NCBI RefSeq assembly: GCF_000330505.1
Contig: NW_004443569.1
Span: forward strand, 118,433-137,524
Reading direction: 5' to 3'
Length of the DNA: 19,092 bases
DNA from: Entamoeba invadens IP1
Lineage: Eukaryota > Evosea > Mastigamoebida > Endamoebidae
The position numbers and the translations under genes were made by a program. The notes beneath the pieces were generated by a model, which worked only from the letters and a program-made list of their open reading frames with translations, had not been told where the DNA came from and did not search any database. Shown here piece after piece: positions 10,031 through 19,092 of the stretch (positions within the stretch are counted from its first letter, which is position 1; each line of letters starts with the position of its first letter).

Positions 10031-11213
10031 TTAAACTTCCACGAGTAGTAAATAACCTTTATTAATTATTGAATAAACTCCACTGACACCATTCAAAGTT
10101 GGTACTTGTGGAATTACAAGCAGATTTTCTGTTGGTTGTGATAGTATTAAACTCGCTTGGTATTTTAAATATTGACACTATCGAAAGTTGACCCATGTTA
10201 TCTGCATTAATTCCTTGTGTCACAAAGACGTCTCCCAATTTGACAATTTCGTTACTTAAAATCACAGAATTGGCATCAAATGATATTGTTCCCCTTCACT
10301 CAATCCAATATAAATGTCGTTCTTCGTGCTTAACGACAACGCCTTATTCAACACATTTTTAATACCAATATATCCAAGTTGTTTTGCAACGTATTTGCCT
10401 TCATATTTTAAAGCTTTCCGATTTTTGTTGAATTTCCAGAAACTCTCAAAATTGCGTTTATAATAAGCTTCTCAGTGTTCAAAATGTTGTAAGTGTAAAA
10501 ATAAGAAAATAGTCACTCATGGTGACAATTTTTGTTGTCAAAGATCCATGTAGTGCCACTTCACTGTTAGCCGCAACATCATTTCATCTCAAATTAAATA
10601 AAATTTAATAATATATTAAATTTTAATTTTACACACTTCGCATTCAACATTATCGGTGAGTGTTTTATTGTTGAAAATAATTTCTCTGAAATTGGCAATT
10701 TGATTGTACACAACATTCTCTTCCAAAATTAATGTGTGGTGACTTTCTACCTCCTCAGCCTTCTCACATTCCTTTTAACTGTACTTTCCATTGAAAATGC
10801 ACTCACAACTTATCATAGAAGTTTCTAACACAAATCGCAACTCTTCTAGAATTTCACAAGCAACTTTAATTCGTCGGACGAGACACTTGGATCCTTTGAA
10901 CTGCCAAAAAACAGAATGTCGTTGTCACCAAATCCAAATAATGGTGTTGTACTCGCACTAAAATTGCCCAAATGGTGTGAACGCCCACTTTCTGTCCTTT
11001 CGAGTCTTAAATTTGAAAATGCGAAATTGCTGATAAAGACGATTTGTGTTGTTGGAAGAATCACATTTTCACTCAACACAATTTCACTGTTCGTTTCGAT
11101 TTGTAACGTTTCCGTGCGCTTTTTGATATTAAAACCTATCCAATGAGCCGCATCGTTTCCTTTAAAACACACAAGTTGACTTTACTGGTTAACTGTACTA
11201 CCAAATATACAGT
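10031..11213 (-). pseudogene. Decayed unrecognised gene, beta-strand-rich, cysteine-bearing
   Basis: From 11213 downwards the piecewise frames read like one protein. They give NCIFGSTVNQ then a UAA, CFKGNDAAHWIGFNIKK, TLQIETNSEIVLSENVILP, LFGFGDNDILFFGSS, then SCECIFNGKYS, LILEENVVYNQIANFREIIF, TLTDNVECEVC, NSEVALHGSLTTKIVTMSDY, NTEKLIINAILRVSGNST, EGKYVAKQLGYIGIKNVLN, GTISFDANSVILSNEIV and a closing NGVSGVYSIINKGYLLLVEV, with a UAA at 10031-10033. Short hydrophobic stretches alternating with G/N turns and scattered C-x-C or C-x2-C pairs suggest a beta-solenoid-like extracellular protein, perhaps the outer part of an amoebal receptor kinase. That is inference: no kinase, signal peptide or membrane segment is visible. 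At least six frame breaks are needed. A perfect 10-bp palindrome pair at 10601-10623 interrupts it. Confidence 0.5.
10601..10623. repeat. AT-only palindrome inside the unrecognised pseudogene
   Basis: AAATTTAATA (10601-10610) and TATTAAATTT (10614-10623) are perfect reverse complements around ATA. The palindrome separates two coding-like blocks on the minus strand (NVECEVC before it, NSEVALHG after it), so it may lie in an intron or in a small insertion. I see no clear splice borders. Confidence 0.5.
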
Positions 11214-12158
11214 TTATTATTTAATAATAATATAATAATTTATACTATTAAAAGTAGAAAAAAAACAGTTTTATATCAAGAAAAACCGGTTTATTATTTA
11301 TGCAAAAATATAACAATCATAAATAATCAATAATAAGTTTTTTATTTACTTTTTAATTATTTTTATACTTGTAATCTTTTTATTATTCCAACCCGATTCA
11401 CAAAGTCCACAAGTTTATATTTGAGAAAGTTATATCTCCAAATTTAAAATAAATCAATTTTAGTAACCAAAACGATTGGCAACAGTTTGATAAAACGAAT
11501 TTGCCATTTTGTCAAAATACGATACAATTAGATAGTAAAATATGCGATATATAAAATATCATATATGGTTTAGTTATAATAATGCTTTGATTATCAAAGT
11601 TAATAAATTACTCTTTTCCATTTTATTATTTTTTTAAAATATTTTTTAGTTTTATTATAATTTAATGAATGAACAAAATGAATACTAATAACTAAACTGC
11701 AAAAAGACGTTATGTAAAAATAGTTTCTACAGAAACAAATTTCCAGTTACAAAATAATTACTTATAATTGGACAAACTTACCTTAAACAGCAGGGAAAAT
11801 ATATAATAAATTATTAAACCTATATGTCAGAGATAGAAATCTTAAAACGGATGAATAAAACAATTCCCGTATTTTTTCACATAAAATACCCAAATTTTAA
11901 ATAATTGTAAAACAAATAAGTTTTTTCAGATTTATCGGGTTTTGTGGTATAAAATAAACAAAAATTATAAAAATGAGACCAAAAAGTAATTTATGACCAA
12001 CTATTGTTTTTGAATCAAAAGAACATCTACGTGTAAACAATAAAAAAATAATTACAATGAAATAAATTGACTTTGATATTTATACAAAACAAAAAACAAT
12101 AACCAAAAATGCTTCCAATTAATTAAAAGTTAATTACTGTTCTTTTTTGTTCATTTCT
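11214..12158. other. AT-rich spacer left of the hAT gene
   Basis: No coding or RNA feature is supported. The left end of the hAT element should lie in this interval, because the transposase gene stops at 12159, but I could not identify a terminal inverted repeat or an 8-bp duplication by eye. The sequence is A/T runs with scattered short palindromes. Confidence 0.5.
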
Positions 12159-13829
12159 TTATTCCTCTGGGCGGGGTTCTCTCCAACCTCTTTTTTTATG
12201 AATGAATTTTTTCCGTTTTACTTTTTCTTTTATTCTCTTTTCTTTTTCGTTTCCCATTTCTAATTTCACCCTTTGTCTTATTTCGTCTGTTATTTTGAGT
12301 TCTGAAAGATCAAATTGAAGAGAAAACATGTGTAAAAAACGAGTTGCTCAAGGTGACTAGCGCTAAGTCTCGTTCTTTTCTGTGTTCTCACGATTGAACA
12401 TTGTGAGAACAGACGCTCAGAAGAAGCAGAGCTTGCAAGAATGCACAAGTATTTTTTGCTTAAGATGTACAAAAATGGAAATTGATACTTGTGCTTATCC
12501 CACCAACTAATTGGTGTTAATATATTGTTGGTTTTCATTTTGATATTTTCGTTCAATTCATAAACAGCGATATTTTCTATATTCATTTCAAAGTTATCAT
12601 TATGACAATCGTCTACAGGAAAACTTGTAAGGTCATATTTATCTTGTCTACTCGAACTACACACAGAGCGACTTTCAGACCTAATTGTGTTGAATTCTTT
12701 TGAAACGAGAGAATTGGACACTTTGTTCATTTCAACTAGTTGTTTAATGCAGACGCTTTCATATTCAACTTTTTTTCAAACGACAACTACAATTTTCTTC
12801 TTTGCCAAGATAAAAGTCTTTTGATTCAAAGTATCCAGTTTTATATTTCGGGTTGAGTAACGCAGCCAAAATACAGTCTTCATCTTCTCTAATGTCAAGT
12901 TTAAGGTCAAATCCCATATTTACATCTTTTTCAGAAATTTCATGGGTTGTGAAAAGCCTCTTGTTCATTTCACTGATAATTGACTTTATTAGTTTTTTTG
13001 CGGCATTAGTAGGTCCTTCTATTTCAATTTTACTTGTTTTTAAAAAATCAATTTTGCAGTGTTTTGGCAACTCATCAAATCCAAAATAAAGACACCCCTT
13101 TACTACAGCACATTTTTCACAACGTTCAACGTGTTCTTCTTTTACTACATCATCTTCTCCCAAATCAGTATATATTTCCGATAAAACTTCAATTAAACGG
13201 CATGAAGTGAATATAAGCATTGACAAAGTTGGATAATTCTCAGATTCTAATAACTTTATTTCTCTGTAAACGTGTGACATGATAATATTGTAATGGTGAA
13301 TGTCTAGTATGTCTTCCTTGGTTATTTTGTAAGTTTCTATAAATATCTTTTTTTCTTTTGACATTTTTCATTTCTTTGTACTTTGTTAAGATCGTCACAT
13401 TGATCGAATCAATAAGTTCTTCCATTCTTTTTGTCATTAAATAATCACTCCCTTATCTCGTTTCGACTTCTTTGACGATTCCTTTGACGTAGTCTATCAT
13501 GGATTGTGCTTTTTTTAATAACGAAATCAACTCAACACTTTTGTTAAAAAGTGAAGTTATCTTTTTTCATTTTTTTGAGTAGGAGAGTAAATCTTGTGAC
13601 GTTGTTAGTAGCATGCTCTGCCACCAAACTAAAAGTATGACAACCACAAGTGAGAGATTTTTTTACCAGTAAGTTTTACACCCTTTTCTTCATTTGGTGC
13701 ATTGTCTGTAACTAAGACAAATCTGTTGTTAAGACCCCACTTTGTGATATATCCATTTAACTTTGTTTTTATTTCTTCTGATGATTCTCCTTAGTTTTCA
13801 CCTCTCTGACAAACTTCCAAAACTAATGA

Positions 13830-13837
13830 ACGAAGTC
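13830..13837. repeat. Left copy of 8-bp target-site duplication
   Basis: ACGAAGTC here is repeated exactly at 16613-16620. Each copy lies the same distance (12 nt) outside the matching ends of the 346-bp inverted repeats. On the minus strand it encodes part of the hAT sequence RLR, and joining the two flanks through a single copy restores the frame. Eight bases is within the range for MULE duplications (usually 8-11). Confidence 0.85.
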
Positions 13838-13849
13838 GATACTATCTTT

Positions 13850-14195
13850 ATTGGCCCACGCCCTATTCTCCCATTTTATAGAAAACGTCCGTTATCATAA
13901 AAATAGAATAAATAAATTAAATTGAGTGGAATTATAAAAAACCAACTTAAAAAGCTATCATTTAATCGGCAAATATTGGGAATATTTATACAATAAAAAT
14001 TCCCCACATTGATTTCACAGAAAATATTACAATAAAACATTTTTTATAATAATAACTTGATATACTTGTATTTTAATATTTGGTATTCTCCACACAAAAT
14101 AATCATTTTTTTGTGGTTTTCTGAATCCATCTTTTTCAAAATAAAAAACATTGATTTAAATAACCCAAAATTACTTGTTTTCAATCAATTATTAA
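13850..14195 (+). repeat. Left 346-bp terminal inverted repeat of the MULE
   Basis: Read from 13850 (ATTGGCCCACGCCC...) inward to 14195 (...CAATCAATTATTAA), this is the reverse complement of 16600 to 16255. I compared the two line by line and found no mismatch. Identity stops abruptly after ATTAA, where the left continues TCAAAG and the right continues AACAAA. Long inverted repeats of several hundred bases are typical of MULEs. Confidence 0.95.
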
Positions 14196-14416
14196 TCAAA
14201 GTAGTATTAATTTTATTTGTTATATTATAAACACTTTCAATTAATGAATAAACGGATATAAACATATTCTTTGTTTTTAAATTAATTGATATATTATGTG
14301 TTTTTACATAAAGAAAATATAATGCTAAACTATTTCTTACTATTTATTAATCTTTTTTGACATTAAAACATGTTTTTATTTTAAAAATCATTTTAACCTA
14401 TTATGTTAATCTCTGA

Positions 14417-16034
14417 CTTAAAACAACAAACATTATTGAGCATCACCAAGTGTTTTTTGTTGAATCTAAACGCGGAAACCCACTTCCACATTATGGAGGG
14501 TATTTATTTTATCCAAATTACAAATCAAAAATAAGATTTTCTTGTAAACAGTGTGGCTGTTCGATTAAACTCATACAGGATGCCAATAATCCCGAACACT
14601 TTTATTTTGAAGGATCTCGACCAAATCATTTGAATGGTCACATGAACGACAGTTCATTTATAACACGGTTAGAGGAAATAAAGAGGATAAAAGATGCGGC
14701 AACAAATCCAGCTAACAAATATAAACAAATAAAAGAGATTGTTAAGTGTGCAAATATTTCCCCAACATCTCGAATAAGCGTAAGTTGTAAATTGGCATAA
14801 AAAATATGAGAAGTAAAGTATATAACACGTACGATATACAATCTTCTGAACAAACTGATTTAGGAAAGGAGTTCTTCTCTACACAACTGAGAGTAAAAGC
14901 ATTATGATTTTTTATGTTCAAAAGGAATGCTTGAAAAAGCCACTTTTGCAAACAAAATGTGTGTTGATGGCAAATTCAGTCGCTGTCCCAAGACACATTA
15001 TCAACTTGTAACATTCCACATTGTTTGCTCTTCCAATTATTCGTTTCCATTTTTATTTGCTTTGCTCAACAAAAGATTATTCTGTGTATTCATCAGTGTT
15101 AAAGATTGTTGATGACATCTCATACGAAAGATATAAAATGAAAGTTTTTGATAGAGATACTCTAATTATTTATTCTGATTTTGAGGTTGGATTTATTAAG
15201 TCACTCAGAGAACTGTCTTGTTCAATGAAGGGGTGCTTTTTCCATTTTTGTCAAGCTATCTGGAGAAATGTCCAAAAGCTTGGGTATGGTGAAGAGTATA
15301 ATAAAAATGGAGAATTGGCAAAGAAAGTCAGGAGATTGATGGTTTTGGGGTTTTTGAAAGCTGAAAATATTCCTACACACTTTCATGAATTAAAGGAGGA
15401 AACAATAGGAGATAAATCATCTGAAAGAATTTATAAATACTTCGAAGAAACTTGGATGAACACAAACATGATCAACGTTTGGTGTCATTATAACTCAACG
15501 ATGAGAACAAATAATATATGCTAATACTTCCACAGTATGTTAACAAGAAAAGTTCCCGTAATTAAACCAGAATTTGGACGGTTTGTTGAATTTTTAGTTG
15601 ATGTTATGAAAGAGAGTGAAGCAAAAATAATTGCAGAAACACACAGCCCAAAGTCAAAGAATGATAGACGTGATAAACTGACTAAAAAAAATTCAAATCA
15701 AAGTAGAAAGATTTTATGAAGATGCAGTTTTGGTTGGGTCAGTCTCGAGTTTGTTGGACACAATCTTTTGGATCTTACATAAAAAACTTCTATTGAGTCA
15801 ACTTTTATTGAAGAAGACACTGTGATTAACATGGAAGAAACTCGTGATTTCTGTGAACAACTTTCTTCATATGATCAAGTTGAAAGCCCCCAAACGGATG
15901 CATTTTCTTCCAACTCTATAGATTATTCAGTGTCAATACCACATTCTTCAAGTTGCTTAGAGATTAACAAAGCATTGAGAAAAAGACCTCAAAAAGTTGG
16001 ATGTTGTCTGCTAACTATAAGACAGAAAAAATGA
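14417..16034 (+). pseudogene. MULE transposase gene, multiply broken
   Basis: A DDE transposase of the Mutator-like type, read in pieces. 14417-14800 gives a FLYWCH-like DNA-binding finger (FVESKRGNPLPHYGGYLFYP, FSCKQCGC, HLNGHMND); no ATG precedes it in frame, and GTG 14450 is not a convincing start. 14806-14904 continues in another frame to a UGA. From 14927, CVDGKFSRCPKTHYQL holds the first catalytic Asp (14966-14968). From 15021, another frame carries IIYSDFEVGF with the second Asp (15177-15179) and GCFFHFCQAIWRNVQKLGYG, the C-x3-H signature. This frame reaches RTNNIC and a UAA at 15522-15524, which interrupts a block that continues as YFHSMLTRKVPV (15525-15719). 15822-16034 reads on in the same frame after two more stops. 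Known full-length MULE proteins are of similar overall length (about 540 codons here), so the gene is complete in extent but not in frame. Confidence 0.88.
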
Positions 16035-16254
16035 GAAGTTCAAAGAGTTACAAGTTTAAAAGACCTATTGAAAAGTAAGTAATTAATTTTAAGTCGTTTT
16101 TACATATTTTTATACCAATATAAACACTTGATTTGAACCATAAAACTGTGTCATTTAAAAAAAATAATAATGACAATTAAATTTGATTTATACTACAGTT
16201 AGTAATAAAGACGTTTTGATTTTTACATGGCATTCTTTATGAAATGTTTTTGTT

Positions 16255-16600
16255 TTAATAATTGATTGAAAACAAGTAATTTTGGGTTATTTAAATCAAT
16301 GTTTTTTATTTTGAAAAAGATGGATTCAGAAAACCACAAAAAAATGATTATTTTGTGTGGAGAATACCAAATATTAAAATACAAGTATATCAAGTTATTA
16401 TTATAAAAAATGTTTTATTGTAATATTTTCTGTGAAATCAATGTGGGGAATTTTTATTGTATAAATATTCCCAATATTTGCCGATTAAATGATAGCTTTT
16501 TAAGTTGGTTTTTTATAATTCCACTCAATTTAATTTATTTATTCTATTTTTATGATAACGGACGTTTTCTATAAAATGGGAGAATAGGGCGTGGGCCAAT
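16255..16600 (-). repeat. Right 346-bp terminal inverted repeat of the MULE
   Basis: Exact reverse complement, as far as I can see by line-by-line comparison, of 13850-14195, beginning at TTAATAATTGATTG and ending GGGCGTGGGCCAAT. It lies 220 bases beyond the last stop of the transposase gene. The near-perfect match of a 346-bp pair in DNA otherwise full of decay points to recent insertion or to copying between the two arms. Confidence 0.95.
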
Positions 16601-16612
16601 GTGGTTTCGACC

Positions 16613-16620
16613 ACGAAGTC
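16613..16620. repeat. Right copy of 8-bp target-site duplication
   Basis: ACGAAGTC, identical to 13830-13837. The base before it is C on this side and A on the left, and the base after it is T here and G there, so the duplication is 8 bp and no longer. On the minus strand it completes the hAT codons for RLR that follow IEDK. Confidence 0.85.
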
Positions 16621-17435
16621 TTTTGTCTTCTATAAAATGAAGAGTCAACGACACAAATTCTTGATCACATTTAACTGTTGACCACCCATCTGTAGTTCCA
16701 CGATAAAAAACCAAACCAGAGACAATTGTCTTAAGCTTGTCTAGAGCTGCATAAAAAAAGACAAGGAATGACTATTTCCTTTATTGTAAGGCTACATGGA
16801 ATGGTACAGTCTGGACGGAAACAACGAATCAAACGGTGGAATCCCTTGTGATCACAATGTAAGTAATTCAAGTTTTCTTCAATGACATAATTTGCTACTA
16901 CATCATGTATTTCACTTTTGTCGATTCTTTTAACTTTGGTATTTTTAGAATTTAACCTCATTTTGAAAAACATATTTTCGACATCTTTTTTTAATATAAG
17001 CTTTGAATGAAGTAACACTTTCCCGGTATTTTAAAGAGTCAAACATCGACTGCACAATTTACATTGTAATTTGTACACTTTCCCCTTTTCGTTTGGTGTT
17101 GGTTGTTTCTTTCCTTTTTCTGTCTCTTTAATTTCTTCCCAATTTTCTTTGTTTTCTCCTTCTTTACACCTGTAAATTACACAATAATCCCACCAATTGC
17201 CAAGATTTTGACCTATAGTATCTTCTTCACCTATAAAAATTTTTGATTGTAATCCATTTTGTTGAATACATTCTTTTGACAAAACAACTTCTTTCTTTTT
17301 AAAATAAAAAATCGTTTCGTTTTCCATGCAATTTTCTTCATCATAATCATCATCAAAATTATCGTGTTCTACTTCTGTACATTCACTCTGACTGTCAGAT
17401 GAAATAAAAACAACTTCATTGACATAATGATACAT

Positions 17436-19092
17436 CGTTTATCTATTTTTATTCAGTTCGTTATAATTTAAAAATGATTTTTGGAATAAAAAGATAATAA
17501 AATAGAAATTCTTTTTTTTCAAAAATGCATATTTAATTTTTATTAACAACTGTTATGCAAATAATTTATTATTTTTACTGTAATTATTTCATTACCATTT
17601 TTAAATTAACTTGAAATCTTCAGTTATCTGTTGATCAGTTAACTGAGATTCTTATCTCTGAACCATAGAATCACTGGAAATTTCATATTTCCATTAATTA
17701 AATGGAAATATGAAATACTAAAAATGGAAATTATATTATTTTTGTAAAAAATAAAATCTGACATAAATTCAGTTGTTATCACGATCAGGCGTTCGTCAAT
17801 TTTGCCATTTTTTGCTTTTCAAAAACAGGGAGCCCCTCTTAACAATTTCCCAAAAAAACACTTGAGAAAAAACAATTGTTTATTACCACCAATATTTTCA
17901 CTAAAAGCAAAGTTAATTTTTGTTTTTTGTTACTTTTATTCCATTTGGTTCTTTAACCAACTTTTATTTATTTTTATAGTTTTTTGTGAACAAATTTGGC
18001 AATAATGTATACTGAAATAATGACAAATTTAAATTAATAAATCTTATAATATATGGTAAATTAATTATATGTCAAATTAATTATAATAGTTTATAATCAC
18101 AATAAATTCAATATATTTTTGGTGTAAATAGAATAGCTTATTTATTTATTAATATAATTAATTATAATTTAATAGTTTGATAAATTCATTTTATTATTTC
18201 AAACCAAAAAACTTTCTAAAACGTTCGATAGACTATTTTATGTAATAAAAATATAATAGAATTTGGCAATATATAGTAAATTAACTATTAGTAAAAAACA
18301 CTAAAAAACAAAAATAATTTTGTTTATTTATAAAAATACATTGATGAAACTAAACAAAATGTATTAATATTATTAAAAATTTTTAATGATTTATTATAAT
18401 ACAAATTTATAACATGATTGTTTCGTTTATTAAATTGATCTTCAAAATAAATAATATATTGAAATGTGACATCAAAATATTTTTCAATTTATCAACATTT
18501 ATTATAATAAAACACGTATATCTTAATTAAAAATTGTATATATTATTTATGTTAATATATATTCAAATTAATTAAATCAATATCATTTTATCTTTTGCTT
18601 TTTAAAATTGATACCATTTTTGGATAGCAAACAAATATTTTAAAAATATCAAAATAAAAACAATTTAATATAATTTGCCTTAAATTCAAGTTTATTCTAG
18701 TCGTCACACGAATTAAATTAAACAAAACGGGTTAATTAAGACTTTTGCAAAGACATCATATTTTAGAATAAATGTCAACCATATAATTGTCTATTTATTG
18801 TGTTGTTTCAAAAAAACTTCTTAAAAAAACAACAATAATTAATAAGATGATGTTTAACTAGCCCGATTATGAACACAAAAAGCAACTCATTATTTTCTTT
18901 AAACAAAAGTTGGTTTGTAGAAAAATCTATTCAAAATGTTTTGTTAAAAAACATTGTAAAAAACAAAACTTTAAAATAATTTTTAATAGCTTTTTTGTGA
19001 AAACAAAATTATAAAAATAATCAAAAACCGACGCAACTTAAGATTAAAACAAACTACAGGGGTGAAAATGAAGGTATTAATTGAAAGCGAAT
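17436..19092. other. AT-rich region right of the hAT gene
   Basis: No gene or RNA is supported. The hAT promoter and the right end of that element should be in the first few hundred bases, but I cannot mark the terminal repeat. A 67-codon open frame at 17802-18005 is T-rich and has no coding character. The remainder to 19092 is A/T runs without a detectable transposon end. Confidence 0.5.
17680..17716. repeat. Perfect 15-bp hairpin
   Basis: ATTTCATATTTCCAT (17680-17694) is the exact reverse complement of ATGGAAATATGAAAT (17702-17716), separated by seven bases (TAATTAA). A further ATGGAAATT follows at about 17725. It sits upstream of the hAT start and could be a subterminal repeat of that element, a small unrelated insertion or a transcription end signal. 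The evidence does not decide between these. Confidence 0.7.

Larger units (their letters stand above)
13838..16612 (+). mobile_element. Mutator-like element (MULE), 2775 bp, nested in hAT
   Basis: A complete-looking DNA transposon. It has long terminal inverted repeats (13850-14195 and 16255-16600), one internal plus-strand transposase gene with MULE motifs, and an 8-bp direct duplication of target sequence. It lies inside the hAT coding sequence, between the codons for the first and second catalytic aspartates. The outer 12 bases at each end (13838-13849 and 16601-16612) are not inverted copies of each other, which is odd for the termini. The internal gene is broken, so this copy is non-autonomous now, although the arms appear identical. 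Orientation is given by the transposase strand. Confidence 0.88.
12159..17435 (-). pseudogene. hAT-family transposase gene, split by a MULE insertion
   Basis: Cut-and-paste DNA transposase of the hAT superfamily, read from ATG 17435-17433 to UAA 12161-12159, interrupted at 13838-16612. Without the insert it spans about 830 codons, within the family's range. An acidic N-terminus is followed by a BED-type zinc finger (KLQCKLC, then HSK after an in-frame UAA at 17031-17033). Next come TTDGW with the first catalytic Asp (codon 16690-16688), the junction IEDKRLR-SLVLEVCQ and VTDNAPN with the second Asp (13706-13704). CGCHTFSLVAEHA follows, then a long alpha-helical part (13437-12765). The C-terminal dimerisation motif SSASSERLFS carries the Glu (12418-12416). 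A one-base slip near 12345 opens a basic tail ending REPRPEE. Frameshifts fall near 16750, 13345, 12775 and 12345, all in A/T runs. Further UAA stops interrupt GEN-GES and ETR-GSD. All three catalytic residues are still present. Confidence 0.9.

Noticed and set aside
12853..13089. Plus-strand open frame of 78 codons
   Set aside because: It is antisense to the well-supported hAT transposase helical region.
11738..17690. AAATTTCCAGT near 11738 and ACTGGAAATTT near 17674 as hAT terminal repeats
   Set aside because: The 11-bp inverted match is A/T-rich, the outer ends do not look like hAT tips and no 8-bp duplication flanks it. Chance is likely.
17802..18005. Plus-strand open frame of 67 codons
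   Set aside because: It is T-rich with no motif and no neighbour, and its stop-free length is not unusual for the composition.
1..19092. tRNA arrays or rRNA genes
   Set aside because: I saw no cloverleaf with a T-loop GTTCRA and acceptor pairing, and no rRNA core sequence on either strand. The region near 6690-6860 was examined most closely and does not fold as a tRNA.

Overview
The window reads as AT-rich eukaryotic DNA from a gene graveyard. The spaces between genes are almost pure A/T, and I find no bacterial signals and no intact long gene. Nested hAT and Mutator-like (MULE) DNA transposons, a BEACH-domain gene and a myosin-tail-like coiled-coil gene in compact, very AT-rich DNA fit an amoebozoan best. 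Entamoeba is my first guess, possibly E. invadens, because that genus is known to carry hAT and MULE elements. The assignment is inference, not proof.

Layout from left to right: 1-2340 is gene-free AT-rich DNA. 2398-6249 (+) is a decayed fragment of a very large BEACH-family gene, with a ConA-like block near 2740-3009 and a clear BEACH domain at about 5218-5950. 6250-8370 is AT-rich, with a less AT-rich island containing two small hairpins (about 6690-6860) and a strong hairpin at 7572-7623. 8371-9353 (-) is a decayed coiled-coil gene resembling a myosin II tail, bordered upstream by a heptanucleotide microsatellite (about 9525-9670) and a short three-copy repeat (9785-9946). 10031-11213 (-) is a decayed, unrecognised gene rich in beta-strand-like sequence. 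11214-12158 is AT-rich spacer.

The most informative region is 12159-17435. A hAT transposase gene on the minus strand keeps recognisable versions of all its landmark motifs (a BED-like finger, TTDGW, VTDNAPN, a CxCH block and the SSASSERLFS dimerisation motif). It is split by a 2775-bp MULE at 13838-16612. The MULE carries 346-bp terminal inverted repeats that look identical over their whole length. It is flanked by an 8-bp direct repeat (ACGAAGTC), and removing the element plus one repeat copy rejoins the hAT reading frame exactly. The MULE's own transposase gene (+, about 14417-16034) is broken by frameshifts and stops, so either it moved with enzyme supplied from elsewhere or its arms have been homogenised. 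The innermost event is therefore MULE into hAT.

17436-19092 is AT-rich with one perfect 15-bp hairpin. No gene here appears able to make a full protein as written. Several frame breaks fall in A/T homopolymer runs, so some of the damage could be sequence error rather than decay.
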